Assembly (NCBI RefSeq): GCF_004570385.1
Contig: NZ_SPQL01000003.1
Span: 330,559-394,558, forward strand
Direction: 5' to 3'
From: Blastococcus sp. CT_GayMR19
GTDB taxonomy: Bacteria; Actinomycetota; Actinomycetes; Mycobacteriales; Geodermatophilaceae
Length of the DNA stretch: 64,000 bases
Part shown: positions 20,858 through 29,470 of the stretch, one piece after another
Position numbering within the stretch: position 1 is the first letter of the stretch
How the letters are laid out: every line of letters begins with the position of its first letter
Notes under the pieces: model-generated
The model's input: only the letters and a program-made list of their open reading frames with translations
The model's database searches: none
Told to the model about the DNA's origin: nothing
Program-made: the position numbers and the translations under genes

Positions 20858-21214
20858 CCGTCGAAGCTGAAGATCGACCGGAGCTTCGTCGCCGACATCG
20901 GCGAGCACGAGGACGCTCTCGCCATCGTCGCGTCCACCATCGACCTGGCGCGTGCGGTCGGCGTCGACGTCATCGTCGAGGGGGTCGAGACCGCGGAGCA
21001 GGCCGCGCTCATCAAGGGCCCCGGCTGCGTCACGGCGCAGGGCCGGCTGTGGAGCCCCGCCGTCTCGATGCGGGAGCTGCTGAGCGGACCGATCTGGCTG
21101 AGCCCATACGCCATCGTGCGAGCGGCGGCCTTCCCCGGGCGGGCGGCGAGGCGCGAGAGGCGCGGGACCGGCCTCGCGGACGGTCTCCGCAGCTGCTCGA
21201 CCTGCCCCAGGTGA
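20858..21214 (+). pseudogene. Remnant of an EAL-domain protein (c-di-GMP phosphodiesterase)
   Basis: The stretch around 20861-21090 encodes SKLKIDRSFVADIGEHEDAL, then VASTIDLARAVGVDVIVEGV, ETAEQAAL and CVTAQGRLWSPAVSMRELL. This is the C-terminal half of an EAL domain, with the LKID and EGVET motifs. Upstream in the same frame nothing resembles the EAL, NR or sensory parts, and there is no start codon with a ribosome site. The following 40 residues are also unlike the family. It therefore appears to be a gene fragment left by deletion, flanked by a haloperoxidase and a broken amidohydrolase. Confidence 0.78.
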
Positions 21215-21301
21215 GGCGCCCGTCGGCACGGTCGCAACCGCGCTGACCGCCTCGGCGAGCCGCCGCCGGTTTCTCCAGCCGCGCGTCCAGCGCCGGCGGG
21301 C

Positions 21302-22123
21302 TCACGCGGAGAATCCGAAAAGGCGCGAGGGCGTGTCCCAGAGGATCTGGCCCCGTGCGGCCCGGTCGGGCACCAGGTCCTCCAGCAGCGCGAGCAACGG
21401 GCCGTAGTCGATGCGGACCGGGGCCCGCAGGAACGGCCAGTCCGACGCCCAGACACAGCGTTCGGGTCCGAAGGCGTCGACGAGCACCCGCACGAAGGGC
21501 CAGGTGTCCTCGTGCGGTGGCGGTCGGCGCGAGAACTTGACCAGCCCCGACAGCTTGACCACCGCATGCCCGGCGCGACCCAGGCGGAGGAGCTCGCGGA
21601 ACGCCGGGTCGTCCAGGCCGTCCGCGGGATCCGGCCGCCCGCAGTGGTCGATCAGCACGCGAACGCCGGAGCGAGCCAGCAGCGGGGCGAGGGCCGGCAG
21701 CTGGTCGCCGGCAACCTGCACGTCGGCGAACATGTCGAGGTCGGTGAGGGAGGCCAGCAGGCTCCCTGCATCGGCATAGTGCGCCACCCCCAGCAGGGCG
21801 GCGTTGATCGTGACGCCGAGCACGCCGGCGTCCCGGAGCGCGGTCAGTTCCGCCGTGGTCACCTCGTTGCGGACCACGGCGACTCCCCGGAACCGCCCGG
21901 CACCCCTCTCGAGCGCGTCGAGCAGGTACCGGTTGTCCTCCCCGTAGCCCGAGTTCGGGCCGACCAGCAGCGCGTGCCGGACGCCATGGACGTCGTGCGT
22001 CCGGCGCAGCTGCTCGAGGGTCCCGGTCTCCGGTCCGGTCGGGACGTAGTACGCATCGGGGGCGTACTAGAACCGGGCCGGGTCGAAGACGTGCGCGTGA
22101 CAGTCGATCAACGGCTCGTCCAC
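21302..22123 (-). pseudogene. Amidohydrolase (PDC-lactonase type) interrupted by an in-frame TAG
   Basis: TIM-barrel amidohydrolase of the family that includes 2-pyrone-4,6-dicarboxylate lactonase (LigI). GTG 22123, with GGAGG nine bases upstream, starts VDEPLIDCHAHVFDPARF. A TAG codon at 22067-22069 follows, and the same frame then continues YAPDAYYVPTGPE to the C-terminus. Later motifs are intact: VLIDHCGRPDP, VVKLSGL, CVWASDWPF and RLFGF. Without the stop it would be 273 residues. The ATG at 21877 would give only a C-terminal piece lacking the metal-binding HxH. A substituted codon where the family often has Pro is the simplest reading. Confidence 0.85.
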
Positions 22124-22210
22124 AGGTCCCGTCCTCCCTCGCCGCGACGATCGTCGCCGCCGGCGACCGGCACGGGGAAGGTTCCCGCCCAGCGGACGCC
22201 GCAGCCGGGC

Positions 22211-23458
22211 TCAACTCGCGGCCGCGGACACGTCCTCGGCCGACGGACCTCTGGCCTGGGTGACGAGCACCGTGGCCAGCAGCGCCGCGATCGCACCACC
22301 GGCGACCACCAGAGCCATGGGCACCGGCGAGCCTTCCGGCCCGAGACCGGCCAGCGGGGTGACGAGCACGCCGCCGCCGAACATGCAGGCGCCGAGGACC
22401 GCGGACGCGGACCCGGCCGTCCGGGAACCCCGCTCCACGCCGAGCACGGTGGCGTTGGATGAGACCAGCCCGCGGGTCGCGATCACGACGAAGAGCGGCG
22501 GGAGCACCGCGACCACGCCGAGCGACGCGCCGGCGGTCACGACGACCGCGAGGACGACGGCGGCCACCGCGGAGCCGACGAGCCCCACCATGAGCAGCCG
22601 CCGGGTCGGGTACCGCCGGACCAGGCGGGCGTCGAGCAGCCCCAGGACGATCATGCCGCCCGCGTTCGCCGCGAACACCAGGCTGAACTGGGTGGGAGTC
22701 AGCCCGTAGTGCTCCTGCAGCACGAAGGACGAGCCGGCGATGTAGCCGAACAGCGAGGCGTACGCGAACGCCACCGTCAGGGCGTAGCCGACGAAGACCC
22801 GGTCGCGGGCCAGGTCCCAGAAGGCCCGGCCGGTCGCCCGCATGCCGCCGGCGCGCCGCCGCTCCTCCGGCAGGGTCTCCGGAACGGCGACCCAGACGGC
22901 CAGCGCCAGTACGGCATTGATGCCGGCCAGGATGTAGAACATCACCGGCCAGCTACCGGTCCACACGAGGAGGAGCCCGCCGAGCATCGGCGCGACGATC
23001 GGGGCGACGCTGGACAGCGTCATGAAGAGGGAGAAGAGGCGGGCCGCGTCGACCCCGCTGGTCAGGTCGGCGGCGACGGCCCGGGCGAGCACGATGCCGC
23101 CTCCTCCGGAGAAGCCCTGCAGGAAGCGCCACGCGGTGAGCACGAGCGCTGAGGGGGCCAGCGCGCAGAGCACCGAGGCGAGAGTGCAGACCACCGTGGC
23201 GCCGAGCAGCAGCCGGCGCCGCCCCCAGGCGTCGGACAACGGACCGAGCACCAGCTGCCCGGCCACCAGCCCGAGGACGTCGGCGGTGAGGGTGAGCTGC
23301 ACCTGCGCGTGCGTGGCGTCCAGGTCGGTGGCGAGGGTGGGGAACGCCGGCAGGTAGAGATCCATCGACAACGGGCCGAAGGCAGTGAGACCGCCGAGGA
23401 CGGCGATCAGGACGGGCAGCCGGCCCGCGGTCGCTGGGCGGTGGAGAGAGACGGACAC
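22211..23458 (-). CDS. MFS multidrug effflux transporter, Bcr/CflA family
   Basis: 415-residue drug:proton antiporter with 12 predicted helices. Family features are the N-terminal LTAFGPLSMDLYLPAFPTLA, the loop LGPLSDAWGRRRLL after helix 2, and motif C-like RFLQGFSGGGGIVLARAVAA in helix 5. The Bcr/CflA group exports chloramphenicol, bicyclomycin and similar compounds; the substrate here is unknown. A LysR gene is divergent, with 71 bases between starts, and probably controls it. Confidence 0.9.
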   Translation of the reverse strand: MSVSLHRPATAGRLPVLIAVLGGLTAFGPLSMDLYLPAFPTLATDLDATHAQVQLTLTADVLGLVAGQLVLGPLSDAWGRRRLLLGATVVCTLASVLCALAPSALVLTAWRFLQGFSGGGGIVLARAVAADLTSGVDAARLFSLFMTLSSVAPIVAPMLGGLLLVWTGSWPVMFYILAGINAVLALAVWVAVPETLPEERRRAGGMRATGRAFWDLARDRVFVGYALTVAFAYASLFGYIAGSSFVLQEHYGLTPTQFSLVFAANAGGMIVLGLLDARLVRRYPTRRLLMVGLVGSAVAAVVLAVVVTAGASLGVVAVLPPLFVVIATRGLVSSNATVLGVERGSRTAGSASAVLGACMFGGGVLVTPLAGLGPEGSPVPMALVVAGGAIAALLATVLVTQARGPSAEDVSAAAS

Positions 23459-23529
23459 GTTGACGAGTGTCTGGAGGCGGCATCAATCTGTCCAAGACAT
23501 CCTGTTCACCGCAGCGATCGGAGCTGTCG

Positions 23530-24435
23530 ATGGATCTCCGTCAGCTCGAGTACTTCGTCGCGGTCGCGGACGAGTGCAACTTCACGAAGGCGGCGCTGCG
23601 CTGCCACGTGGTGCAGTCGGCGCTGAGCCACCAGATCGCCCGCCTGGAGCGGGAGCACGGCATCCGGCTGTTCCATCGCACCAGCCGGTCGGTCCGGCTG
23701 GCGCCTGCGGGCGAGGTCCTCCTCCCCCACGCCCGGGCGCTCCTGCAGGGTGCCGAGCTCGCCAGGGCGGAGCTGGCCGCGTTCTCCGGGCTGATCACGG
23801 GACGACTCCGGCTCGGCATGGTCGGCAGCGTCGGCCGGGCCGCACCCCTCGTCGAGGACGCGCTGATCGCCTTCCACACCCGGCATCCCGGCGTGGAGAT
23901 CGCCGCCCAGGACACCGGCAGCCGGCACATGGCCGGGCAGGTGCAGGCGGGCGAGCTCGACCTCGCCTTCGTCGGCCTGTTCGCAGGCCAGGCGCCCGAC
24001 GGGCTCGTCCATCACCTGCTCACCGACGAGCCGCTGGTGGCAGTGGTGGCGAGGAGCCATCCCCTGGCGGGGAATCAGCGGGCGAGCCTCGGCGAACTGG
24101 CCGATCACGGCCCCTTCATCGACATGCGACCGGAGTCCGGGCTCCGCCTGCAGGTGGACGCGGCCTTCGACCGCGCCGGTATCGCCCGGAGGGTGGCTTT
24201 CGAGGTCGGCAGCTCCGACGGCGTCGTCCGTTTCGTCGGGCTCGGCTTCGGCGCCGCCCTCGTGCCCGCGTCCGCGATCGGCGCCGCTGCCGAGGTCAGC
24301 GTGCTGCGTCTGGACGACCCGGATGCGCGGCATCCGATCGGCCTGGTGCACCCGCGGCCGCGACCGGCTGCGCCGAGCGCCCGCGCCTTCCTCGACCTGG
24401 TGCTGGAGGCGACCGGAGCCGCTCATCGGGGATGA
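23530..24435 (+). CDS. LysR family transcriptional regulator
   Basis: 301-residue LysR-type regulator. The N-terminal winged helix reads MDLRQLEYFVAVADECNFTK, then ALRCHVVQSALSHQIARLER and LFHRTSRSVRLAPAGE. The effector domain starts near residue 90 (GRLRLGMVGSVGRAAP). The start at 23530 is chosen because family members begin with this MDLRQLEYF motif. The gene ends just before a strong bidirectional hairpin. The divergent drug exporter is the likely target. Confidence 0.93.
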   Translation: MDLRQLEYFVAVADECNFTKAALRCHVVQSALSHQIARLEREHGIRLFHRTSRSVRLAPAGEVLLPHARALLQGAELARAELAAFSGLITGRLRLGMVGSVGRAAPLVEDALIAFHTRHPGVEIAAQDTGSRHMAGQVQAGELDLAFVGLFAGQAPDGLVHHLLTDEPLVAVVARSHPLAGNQRASLGELADHGPFIDMRPESGLRLQVDAAFDRAGIARRVAFEVGSSDGVVRFVGLGFGAALVPASAIGAAAEVSVLRLDDPDARHPIGLVHPRPRPAAPSARAFLDLVLEATGAAHRG

Positions 24436-24455
24436 CCTGCCCACGGGCATGCGAC

Positions 24456-24487
24456 AGCGCCCCTCCCGGAGAACCGGGAGGGGCGCT
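24456..24487. terminator. Bidirectional hairpin terminator between LysR and phasin genes
   Basis: Perfect 14-base-pair GC-rich stem (24456-24469 with 24474-24487) and a four-base loop AGAA, between two convergent genes. No U-tract follows on either strand, as is common in high-GC Actinobacteria. Confidence 0.85.
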
Positions 24488-24534
24488 GGGAGAGCGCCGC
24501 GGACCGTCGCCGGAGCGACCGCCCGCCGGAGCAC

Positions 24535-24942
24535 CTACTTGGTGGTGCGCTTCGCCGGCGCGGTCTTCGGAGCGGCCTGGTCAGCGTCCGGCTGCTCGAC
24601 CGTGTCGACGCCGTGGGGCGCGAGGTCGGTGATGCTGACCACCTGGTCGCGCACGACGGTGCTGACCGACTCGAGCTGGGAACGGGTCACACCGGTCAGC
24701 GTCTCGGCGACCTCGGCGAGCTGGCGGGCGTACTGGTGGTTGAGGTCCACGACCTGCTGGATGAAGGCGAACTGGCGCTCGACCGCCTCGGTCAGATCGA
24801 CCTTCGGGAACTCGGCGACCGTCGGGACGGTCCCGAACCGGTCGGTGAGGGAGCTCAGGCCGTTCTTCCAGGAGTCGAGCGTCGTGGCGAACACGTCCTG
24901 GGCGTTGCGGGTGGCGGCGGTGAAGTCGGTGGTGGCAGTCAT
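24535..24942 (-). CDS. Phasin-like PHA granule protein
   Basis: 135-residue, mostly helical, Cys-free protein. Residues 1-95 form amphipathic helices (AQDVFATTLDSWKNGLSSLT, AVERQFAFIQQVVDLNHQYA, RQLAEVAETLTGVTRSQLES). The tail is an Ala/Pro/Lys-rich KTAPAKRTTK, like the nucleoid- or granule-binding tails of PhaP/PhaF proteins. Phasins coat polyhydroxyalkanoate granules and set their size. Support comes from the PHA genes around it and from a promoter that resembles that of a second phasin gene at 32.7 kb. Sequence similarity alone is weak for phasins, so confidence is moderate. Confidence 0.75.
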   Translation of the reverse strand: MTATTDFTAATRNAQDVFATTLDSWKNGLSSLTDRFGTVPTVAEFPKVDLTEAVERQFAFIQQVVDLNHQYARQLAEVAETLTGVTRSQLESVSTVVRDQVVSITDLAPHGVDTVEQPDADQAAPKTAPAKRTTK

Positions 24943-24980
24943 GATGGGCTCCAGATGTCGGTGGTGGCCGGTCGGCGTTA

Positions 24981-25010
24981 ACTATCCCAAGCACCCGGGC
25001 TACATGTCAA
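24981..25010 (-). promoter_or_regulatory. Promoter of the first phasin gene
   Basis: Minus-strand TTGACA (25005-25010) and GATAGT (24981-24986) separated by 18 bases, 38 bases upstream of ATG 24942. The element TTGGGATAGT (minus strand, 24981-24990) overlaps the -10 box and recurs in the second phasin promoter. Confidence 0.65.
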
Positions 25011-25058
25011 GCGCGAGCTCGCACGCCACTGTGTGACCGGACGCACCGGGAGCAGCGG

Positions 25059-25898
25059 ATGGTTCCGCGGGGTGCCGGCGCTGCGACCACCATGAGCCTC
25101 CTCGCATCGGACCGCACCGGACACGGCGAGCCGATCCTGCTGCTCCACGGCATCGGCTCCACCCGCGACGACTTCTCGGCGCTCCTGCCTCGGCTTGCCG
25201 AGGACTTCGACGTCCTCTCCCTCGACCTGCCCGGCCACGGGGGCTCCCCGCTGGGGACGTGGCCGCCGACCGTCTCGGCGCTCACCGACGCCGTGGAGGC
25301 CGACCTCGACGCCCGCGGGCTGGGCCGGGTACACATTCTCGGCAACTCTCTCGGCGCACGGATCGGGATCGAGCTGGCCGCGCGTTCCCGCGCGCTGTCC
25401 GTGGTGGCGATCTCCCCCTCCGGCCTGGGCCTGCCCGCCGAGCGGGTTCACCAGGGGGTCCTGATGGCCACCGCGCGCACCCTCATGCGGACGTTGCGCC
25501 CGCTGCTCGGCACGATGGCCGGCACTCCGGCCGGTCGTGCCGCGCTGCTGGTCGGCATGCGGGCCCGACCGTGGGAGGCGACCGAGAGCGAGGCACTCGC
25601 CATGCGTGGTGGCTTCGCCGACGCCACCGGGTTCTGGTCGATGCTCTGGTGGGCGATCCTCCAGGACGTGCCGACCGGCCTGCACCGCGTGGACGTGCCC
25701 GTTCTGCTCGCCCAGGGCTCCGTCGACGTCGTCGGCGCCGGACAGACCCCGCGCTACCTGGCCCTGATCCCGGGCTCGCGGTTCCGGCTGCTGCCCGGGG
25801 CAGGTCACGCACCGCAGTCCGATGCCGCCGACGCCATCCTCGGGCTCGTGCGTGAGACCGCGGCGCGTGGACGCGAGTTGCTCGGGTCCGGCGCCTGA
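25059..25898 (+). CDS. α/β-fold hydrolase
   Basis: 279-residue α/β hydrolase. The oxyanion region is ILLLHGIGSTRDDF (residues 26-40), the nucleophile elbow is ILGNSLGARIGIELAA with Ser at GNSLG, the acid is likely in LAQGSVDVVGAG and the His in LPGAGHAPQSD. It could be an esterase, lipase or intracellular PHA-related hydrolase; nothing in the sequence decides. ATG 25059 has GGGAGCAG upstream, while the internal ATG at 25092 has no ribosome site. It is divergent from the phasin gene, and the intergenic region also holds the phasin promoter. Confidence 0.85.
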   Translation: MVPRGAGAATTMSLLASDRTGHGEPILLLHGIGSTRDDFSALLPRLAEDFDVLSLDLPGHGGSPLGTWPPTVSALTDAVEADLDARGLGRVHILGNSLGARIGIELAARSRALSVVAISPSGLGLPAERVHQGVLMATARTLMRTLRPLLGTMAGTPAGRAALLVGMRARPWEATESEALAMRGGFADATGFWSMLWWAILQDVPTGLHRVDVPVLLAQGSVDVVGAGQTPRYLALIPGSRFRLLPGAGHAPQSDAADAILGLVRETAARGRELLGSGA

Positions 25899-26004
25899 TC
25901 CGGCTCCATCCCGCTGCGGCTACTCCCGGAGCGGCACGCCGGACCGACCTGCGTATTCATCGGCGCGTTCCGCTCCGGCAATCATGCGCAGGGAGCATGG
26001 CGCC

Positions 26005-26235
26005 ATGGCAGTGAGACGAATCCTGGGTCGGTGGCGTGACCGCCGTCCCCGGGAGCTGTACCAGCGCTACGGGGCCCGCCCCTGGGATCTGCTGGACGAC
26101 CGCACGCGTGACCACTACCGGAAGCTCGTCGCGGCGGGGATCGACGGCGCGGGCCGGCCGCTGCCCCGGAGGGACGTTCGACCCCGGAGGCACGTTCGCC
26201 CCCGGGCGACCGGCACCGCCGCCGCCGACTACTGA
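26005..26235 (+). CDS. Small basic hypothetical protein
   Basis: 76-residue Arg-rich protein. The part ELYQRYGARPWDLLDDRTRD, then YRKLVAAGIDGAGRPLPR looks like a real folded helix pair; the last 25 residues are Arg/Pro-rich. GGGAG lies nine bases before ATG 26005. I do not recognise a family. It is convergent with the PHA depolymerase gene. Confidence 0.45.
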   Translation: MAVRRILGRWRDRRPRELYQRYGARPWDLLDDRTRDHYRKLVAAGIDGAGRPLPRRDVRPRRHVRPRATGTAAADY

Positions 26236-26248
26236 GACCCGAACTGGC

Positions 26249-27424
26249 CTACTGCCCGGCCAGGGTCCCCAGGAAGAACCGGACCATCTCGGCGGACGCG
26301 TCGGGGCCCATCGGATCGGTGTAGGACCCGACCGGACTGCCCCCGAACCACGCGTGACCGCCGCCGTGCACCATCCAGGACTCGACCAGCACCGCGCCGT
26401 CCGCAGCGGTGTGCACCGTGCGGGTGCAGGAGTGGCCGGCTCCGCACTCGATCCGGGTGGTGTCCGACACCGACGTCGGAGCACCGGCCAGCCGGGCGGC
26501 CACGATCTTCTCGGCGTTGACCGGGGCCACGATCCCGTCGGCGTCGCCGTGGAACACGATCAGCGGCACGGTCCCCGCAGCGACCGGGGAGCCACCGCTG
26601 CGCATGGCCGCGAACGCCGACACCATGTCGTGCGCCGCCCCGTACGCGATCCCCGAGTGGATCCCGGCCCCGGCGAACAGCTCGGGGTAGGCGGCCGCCA
26701 TGACCGCGGCCATCGCGCCGCCGGCCGACAGTCCGGCGACGAACACACGGTCCGGGTCGACGGCGTGATCGGCCATGACCCGCCGCACGATGCCGGCGAT
26801 GATCGACGGCTCGCCGGATCCGGCCTGCTGGTCGGCCGGTGAGAACCAGTTCCAGTAGCCACCGTTGTTGGCCGCGGCCGCCTGCTCGGGGTAGACGACG
26901 AGGAACCCGTGCCGCTCCGCCAGATCGTTCATCCGGGTGCCGGCGGCGCAGTCGGCGGCGTCCTGCTTGCCGCCGTGCAGCAGAACGACCAGGGGCAGTC
27001 GATCTCCGGTCCGGCTCGTGGGGATGTAGAGGTCGTAGGTCCGGGTGCCGGCCGGCTCGCTGTGGCTGAGGTGCCGGATCTCGCCGCCGGGCGCGGCGGC
27101 GGCCTCGGCAGCACCCGCTCGGCCCCGGGCACCGCCCGACGGCAGGTTCTGCAGCAGGCCACCGAGGGCGCCGGGCAGCCCCGCGCCCGGCTGTCCGGCC
27201 AGCGTGCTGCGGAGCTTGCCCAGGAACCCGCCGGCGCCGGGCGCGCCGACGGCGGTCGGCCGGGGAAGTCCGACCGATCCGTAGCTCGTCCCGGTGGCCC
27301 CTGGCGCCGGCGGGACCGTCGCCGAGCCGAGCGAACGCTGCAGCACTGCAAAGGCCTCGTTCAACTGCCCGGCGCGGGTGAGCCGGAGCGCTTCGGACAT
27401 GCCGGAAGTGCGGTCGTCGTCCAT
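26249..27424 (-). CDS. Short-chain PHA depolymerase family esterase (PHB depolymerase, LpqC-type)
   Basis: 391-residue α/β hydrolase of the extracellular-type catalytic domain PHB depolymerase family. Residues 1-105 are an Ala/Gly-rich leader with a helix ([20 protein letters not shown]) and no clear signal peptide, so the protein may act inside the cell on granules. The catalytic set is [20 protein letters not shown] (oxyanion), [15 protein letters not shown] (Ser nucleophile), [12 protein letters not shown] (Asp) and [11 protein letters not shown] (His). It follows the ribbon-helix-helix regulator gene by 112 bases on the same strand. Confidence 0.87.
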   Translation of the reverse strand: MDDDRTSGMSEALRLTRAGQLNEAFAVLQRSLGSATVPPAPGATGTSYGSVGLPRPTAVGAPGAGGFLGKLRSTLAGQPGAGLPGALGGLLQNLPSGGARGRAGAAEAAAAPGGEIRHLSHSEPAGTRTYDLYIPTSRTGDRLPLVVLLHGGKQDAADCAAGTRMNDLAERHGFLVVYPEQAAAANNGGYWNWFSPADQQAGSGEPSIIAGIVRRVMADHAVDPDRVFVAGLSAGGAMAAVMAAAYPELFAGAGIHSGIAYGAAHDMVSAFAAMRSGGSPVAAGTVPLIVFHGDADGIVAPVNAEKIVAARLAGAPTSVSDTTRIECGAGHSCTRTVHTAADGAVLVESWMVHGGGHAWFGGSPVGSYTDPMGPDASAEMVRFFLGTLAGQ

Positions 27425-27536
27425 GGGAGAGCCCCTTCGGGGGTGTTGACGGGCGCGGACCGGTCGGTCGGCGCCGTGCGGGATCTGCGGCCGCCCAGGT
27501 GGGCGGCCGCTCGGGGCTGGAGGGTGGTGCCGGCCG

Positions 27537-27932
27537 TCAGGTGATGCGTGGCGCCAGGGCGGCCTTGACCGCCCGGGACGCCCGGAACGCGCCGAGCACC
27601 TCGACCGCGGAGATGGTGGCCAGGGCGAGCTCGGGATCGACGTCGTCGGCGATGGTCGCCAGCCCGAGAACCCGCAGCTGCACGGTGCGTCCCGCGCTCC
27701 GCAGGTCCTCCAGGTCACGTCGGCTCAGGTGCTGGGCGCCCAGAGTCAGGGTGCGGCGCGCCACGGTGTCGTCGACCGCGGCGGCCCGGGTCTCGAGCTG
27801 CCGCCGGATCGCGGTGCGGATGAAGTCCGTCCGGTTGGCGTAGAACCCCTCGTCGACCAGCAGGTCGATCTGCCCGAGGTCGATGAGACCGAGGTTGATG
27901 GTGATCTTCTCGCTCTTGTCCATCTCGGCCAT
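27537..27932 (-). CDS. Ribbon-helix-helix (CopG-type) regulator
   Basis: 131-residue protein. The N-terminal MetJ/Arc-type fold is visible in [20 protein letters not shown] followed by [20 protein letters not shown]. The β-strand, two helices and the Arg/Thr pattern fit a DNA-binding ribbon-helix-helix dimer. The C-terminal 80 residues are extra and contain [20 protein letters not shown], possibly a ligand domain. ATG 27932 is preceded by AAGGGAG. It lies upstream of a PHA depolymerase and is divergent from a PHA-synthase-like gene. A perfect inverted repeat lies 34 to 51 bases upstream of its start. Confidence 0.8.
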   Translation of the reverse strand: MAEMDKSEKITINLGLIDLGQIDLLVDEGFYANRTDFIRTAIRRQLETRAAAVDDTVARRTLTLGAQHLSRRDLEDLRSAGRTVQLRVLGLATIADDVDPELALATISAVEVLGAFRASRAVKAALAPRIT

Positions 27933-27950
27933 CGACCACTCCCTTCGCGG

Positions 27951-27983
27951 TGTCACCATCCTGTCACCATCCCGTGGGATGGT
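27951..27983. promoter_or_regulatory. Candidate operator between RHH regulator and PhaC-like gene
   Basis: Perfect inverted repeat ACCATCCC-GT-GGGATGGT at 27966-27983, preceded by a direct repeat of TGTCACCATC at 27951-27960 and 27962-27971. Repeated half-sites next to a ribbon-helix-helix gene suggest autoregulation. Position and symmetry are seen; binding is inferred. Confidence 0.6.
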
Positions 27984-28182
27984 CAACCCGGTCCGACGGT
28001 CTGCGCGCCGCGGCGTCCACCGGCCGCTCGCGGTGCGCCCTGCGCGCACGGTGCGATCCGGATTACGGATGGAGAGCGGCCATCTCGCTCAGCACCCTCG
28101 GGTCCGCGCGTCCGGGAGTTACCGTCGGGTAGCGCTCGCGCCCGTGACGGGGCCCACATCCGGGCCGATGCAGGAGGAACCG

Positions 28183-29385
28183 ATGACCAGCACCGCCGAC
28201 CTGACCCCGCGCGCCCAGGTGGCGCCTCCGACGCCCGCGGAGCTCCTGGCGCGCAACGCGGCGAGCACCACCACCGCCAGCCTCGCGGAGCTTGCGCGCT
28301 CGTCGCGCAGCGTGTGGTCCGGTGCGGCTGCCCGGCGAGCCACGCCCCTCGACCTCGCCACCCGCGGTGCGCTGTGGTGGAGCAGCATGACCGACCGCCG
28401 GGTGCCCACCTGGCACCTCCCGCACCGCACCGTGCTGAGCACGCCGTTCGCGCACGTGCACGACTTCTCCCCCGCCGACGCGGACACCGGCGTCGTCCCG
28501 ACGCTGGTGCTCCCCCCGCAGGCCGGGCACTCCTCGCACGTCGTGGACTTCGCGCCGGGCCAGAGCCAGCTGACCGTCCTCCTCGAGGCGGGGCTGACCC
28601 AGCTCTACGCGATGGAGTGGCGTCCGGCCACGCCGGCCACCCGCGAGGTCACGATCACCGACTACCTCGACGTCATCGACCAGGCGATCGTGCACGCCGG
28701 CGGCCGCGCCAACCTCGTCGGCGACTGCCAGGGCGGCTGGCTGGCGACGATCTACGCCGCCCTGCACCCGGACCGCGTGCACACACTGACCCTGGCCGGG
28801 GCCCCGATCGACTTCCACGCCGGCGAGTCGCTCATCGCGGCGTCCACGCAGCTCCTGACCCGCGCACTGGGCATGGCGCCCTACCGGGCACTCGTCGCGA
28901 TGAACGGCGGCAACATGTCCGGGCGCGCTGTCCTGTCCAACTTCATCCTGATGCAGCCGCAGACCGAGCTGGGCCGCCAGCTGGCCCTGCTCGACAACGT
29001 CGACGACCCCGAGCACGTCGAGCGCTACCGCGTGTTCGAGGACTGGTTCAAGCACACCCAGGACATCCCCGGCGCCTTCTACCTGTGGCTCGTCGAGCAC
29101 CTGTTCCACAAGAACGAGCTCATCGACGGGCGGCTCGTGATCGACGGGCGCCGCGCGGACCTGGCGGACATCACCTGTCCCCTCTTCCTCCTGGCGGGCG
29201 CCCGCGACCACATCACCCCGCCCGCGCAGCTGTTCGCGGCCGCGGACGCCGTCGGCACGCCGCCGGGCGAGGTCATGCGGCGGACGTCGGCCGGCGGACA
29301 CCTCGGCCTCTTCACCGGGCGGCAGGCGCTGACCGAGGACTGGCCGGTGCTGATGGCCGCCGTCCGGGCCCACAGCGGGCGCTGA
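28183..29385 (+). CDS. PHA synthase-like α/β hydrolase (Cys nucleophile)
   Basis: 400-residue protein related to PhaC. The lipase-box-like element is GDCQGGW with Cys182, the nucleophile type used by PHA synthases in place of Ser. An Asp is in LLAGARDHITPP and a His in TSAGGHLGLFTG, completing the triad. The N-terminal PhaC region (before the α/β core) is much reduced compared with a class I enzyme, and the true class I gene is at 45.4 kb. It may be a synthase paralogue or a thiol-type depolymerase. ATG 28183 has GCAGGAGG directly upstream; the in-frame ATG at 28168 does not. It ends before a strong hairpin. Confidence 0.8.
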   Translation: MTSTADLTPRAQVAPPTPAELLARNAASTTTASLAELARSSRSVWSGAAARRATPLDLATRGALWWSSMTDRRVPTWHLPHRTVLSTPFAHVHDFSPADADTGVVPTLVLPPQAGHSSHVVDFAPGQSQLTVLLEAGLTQLYAMEWRPATPATREVTITDYLDVIDQAIVHAGGRANLVGDCQGGWLATIYAALHPDRVHTLTLAGAPIDFHAGESLIAASTQLLTRALGMAPYRALVAMNGGNMSGRAVLSNFILMQPQTELGRQLALLDNVDDPEHVERYRVFEDWFKHTQDIPGAFYLWLVEHLFHKNELIDGRLVIDGRRADLADITCPLFLLAGARDHITPPAQLFAAADAVGTPPGEVMRRTSAGGHLGLFTGRQALTEDWPVLMAAVRAHSGR

Positions 29386-29397
29386 CCCCACCGGGAC

Positions 29398-29430
29398 GGT
29401 CCCGGTCGGGGCGCCGACCCGACCGGGACC
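29398..29430. terminator. Hairpin terminator after the PhaC-like gene
   Basis: Perfect 13-base-pair stem (29398-29410 with 29418-29430) and a seven-base loop, 12 bases after the stop and between convergent genes. No U-tract. Confidence 0.8.
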
Positions 29431-29470
29431 CGCGGCGGGTCCGGCGACCCTTGCGGTCGGGCCGACCGGG

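Noticed and set aside
22067..22069. Stop-codon readthrough or special decoding (pyrrolysine-like) in the amidohydrolase
   Set aside because: No decoding machinery or context is evident, and the residue is not catalytic in the family.
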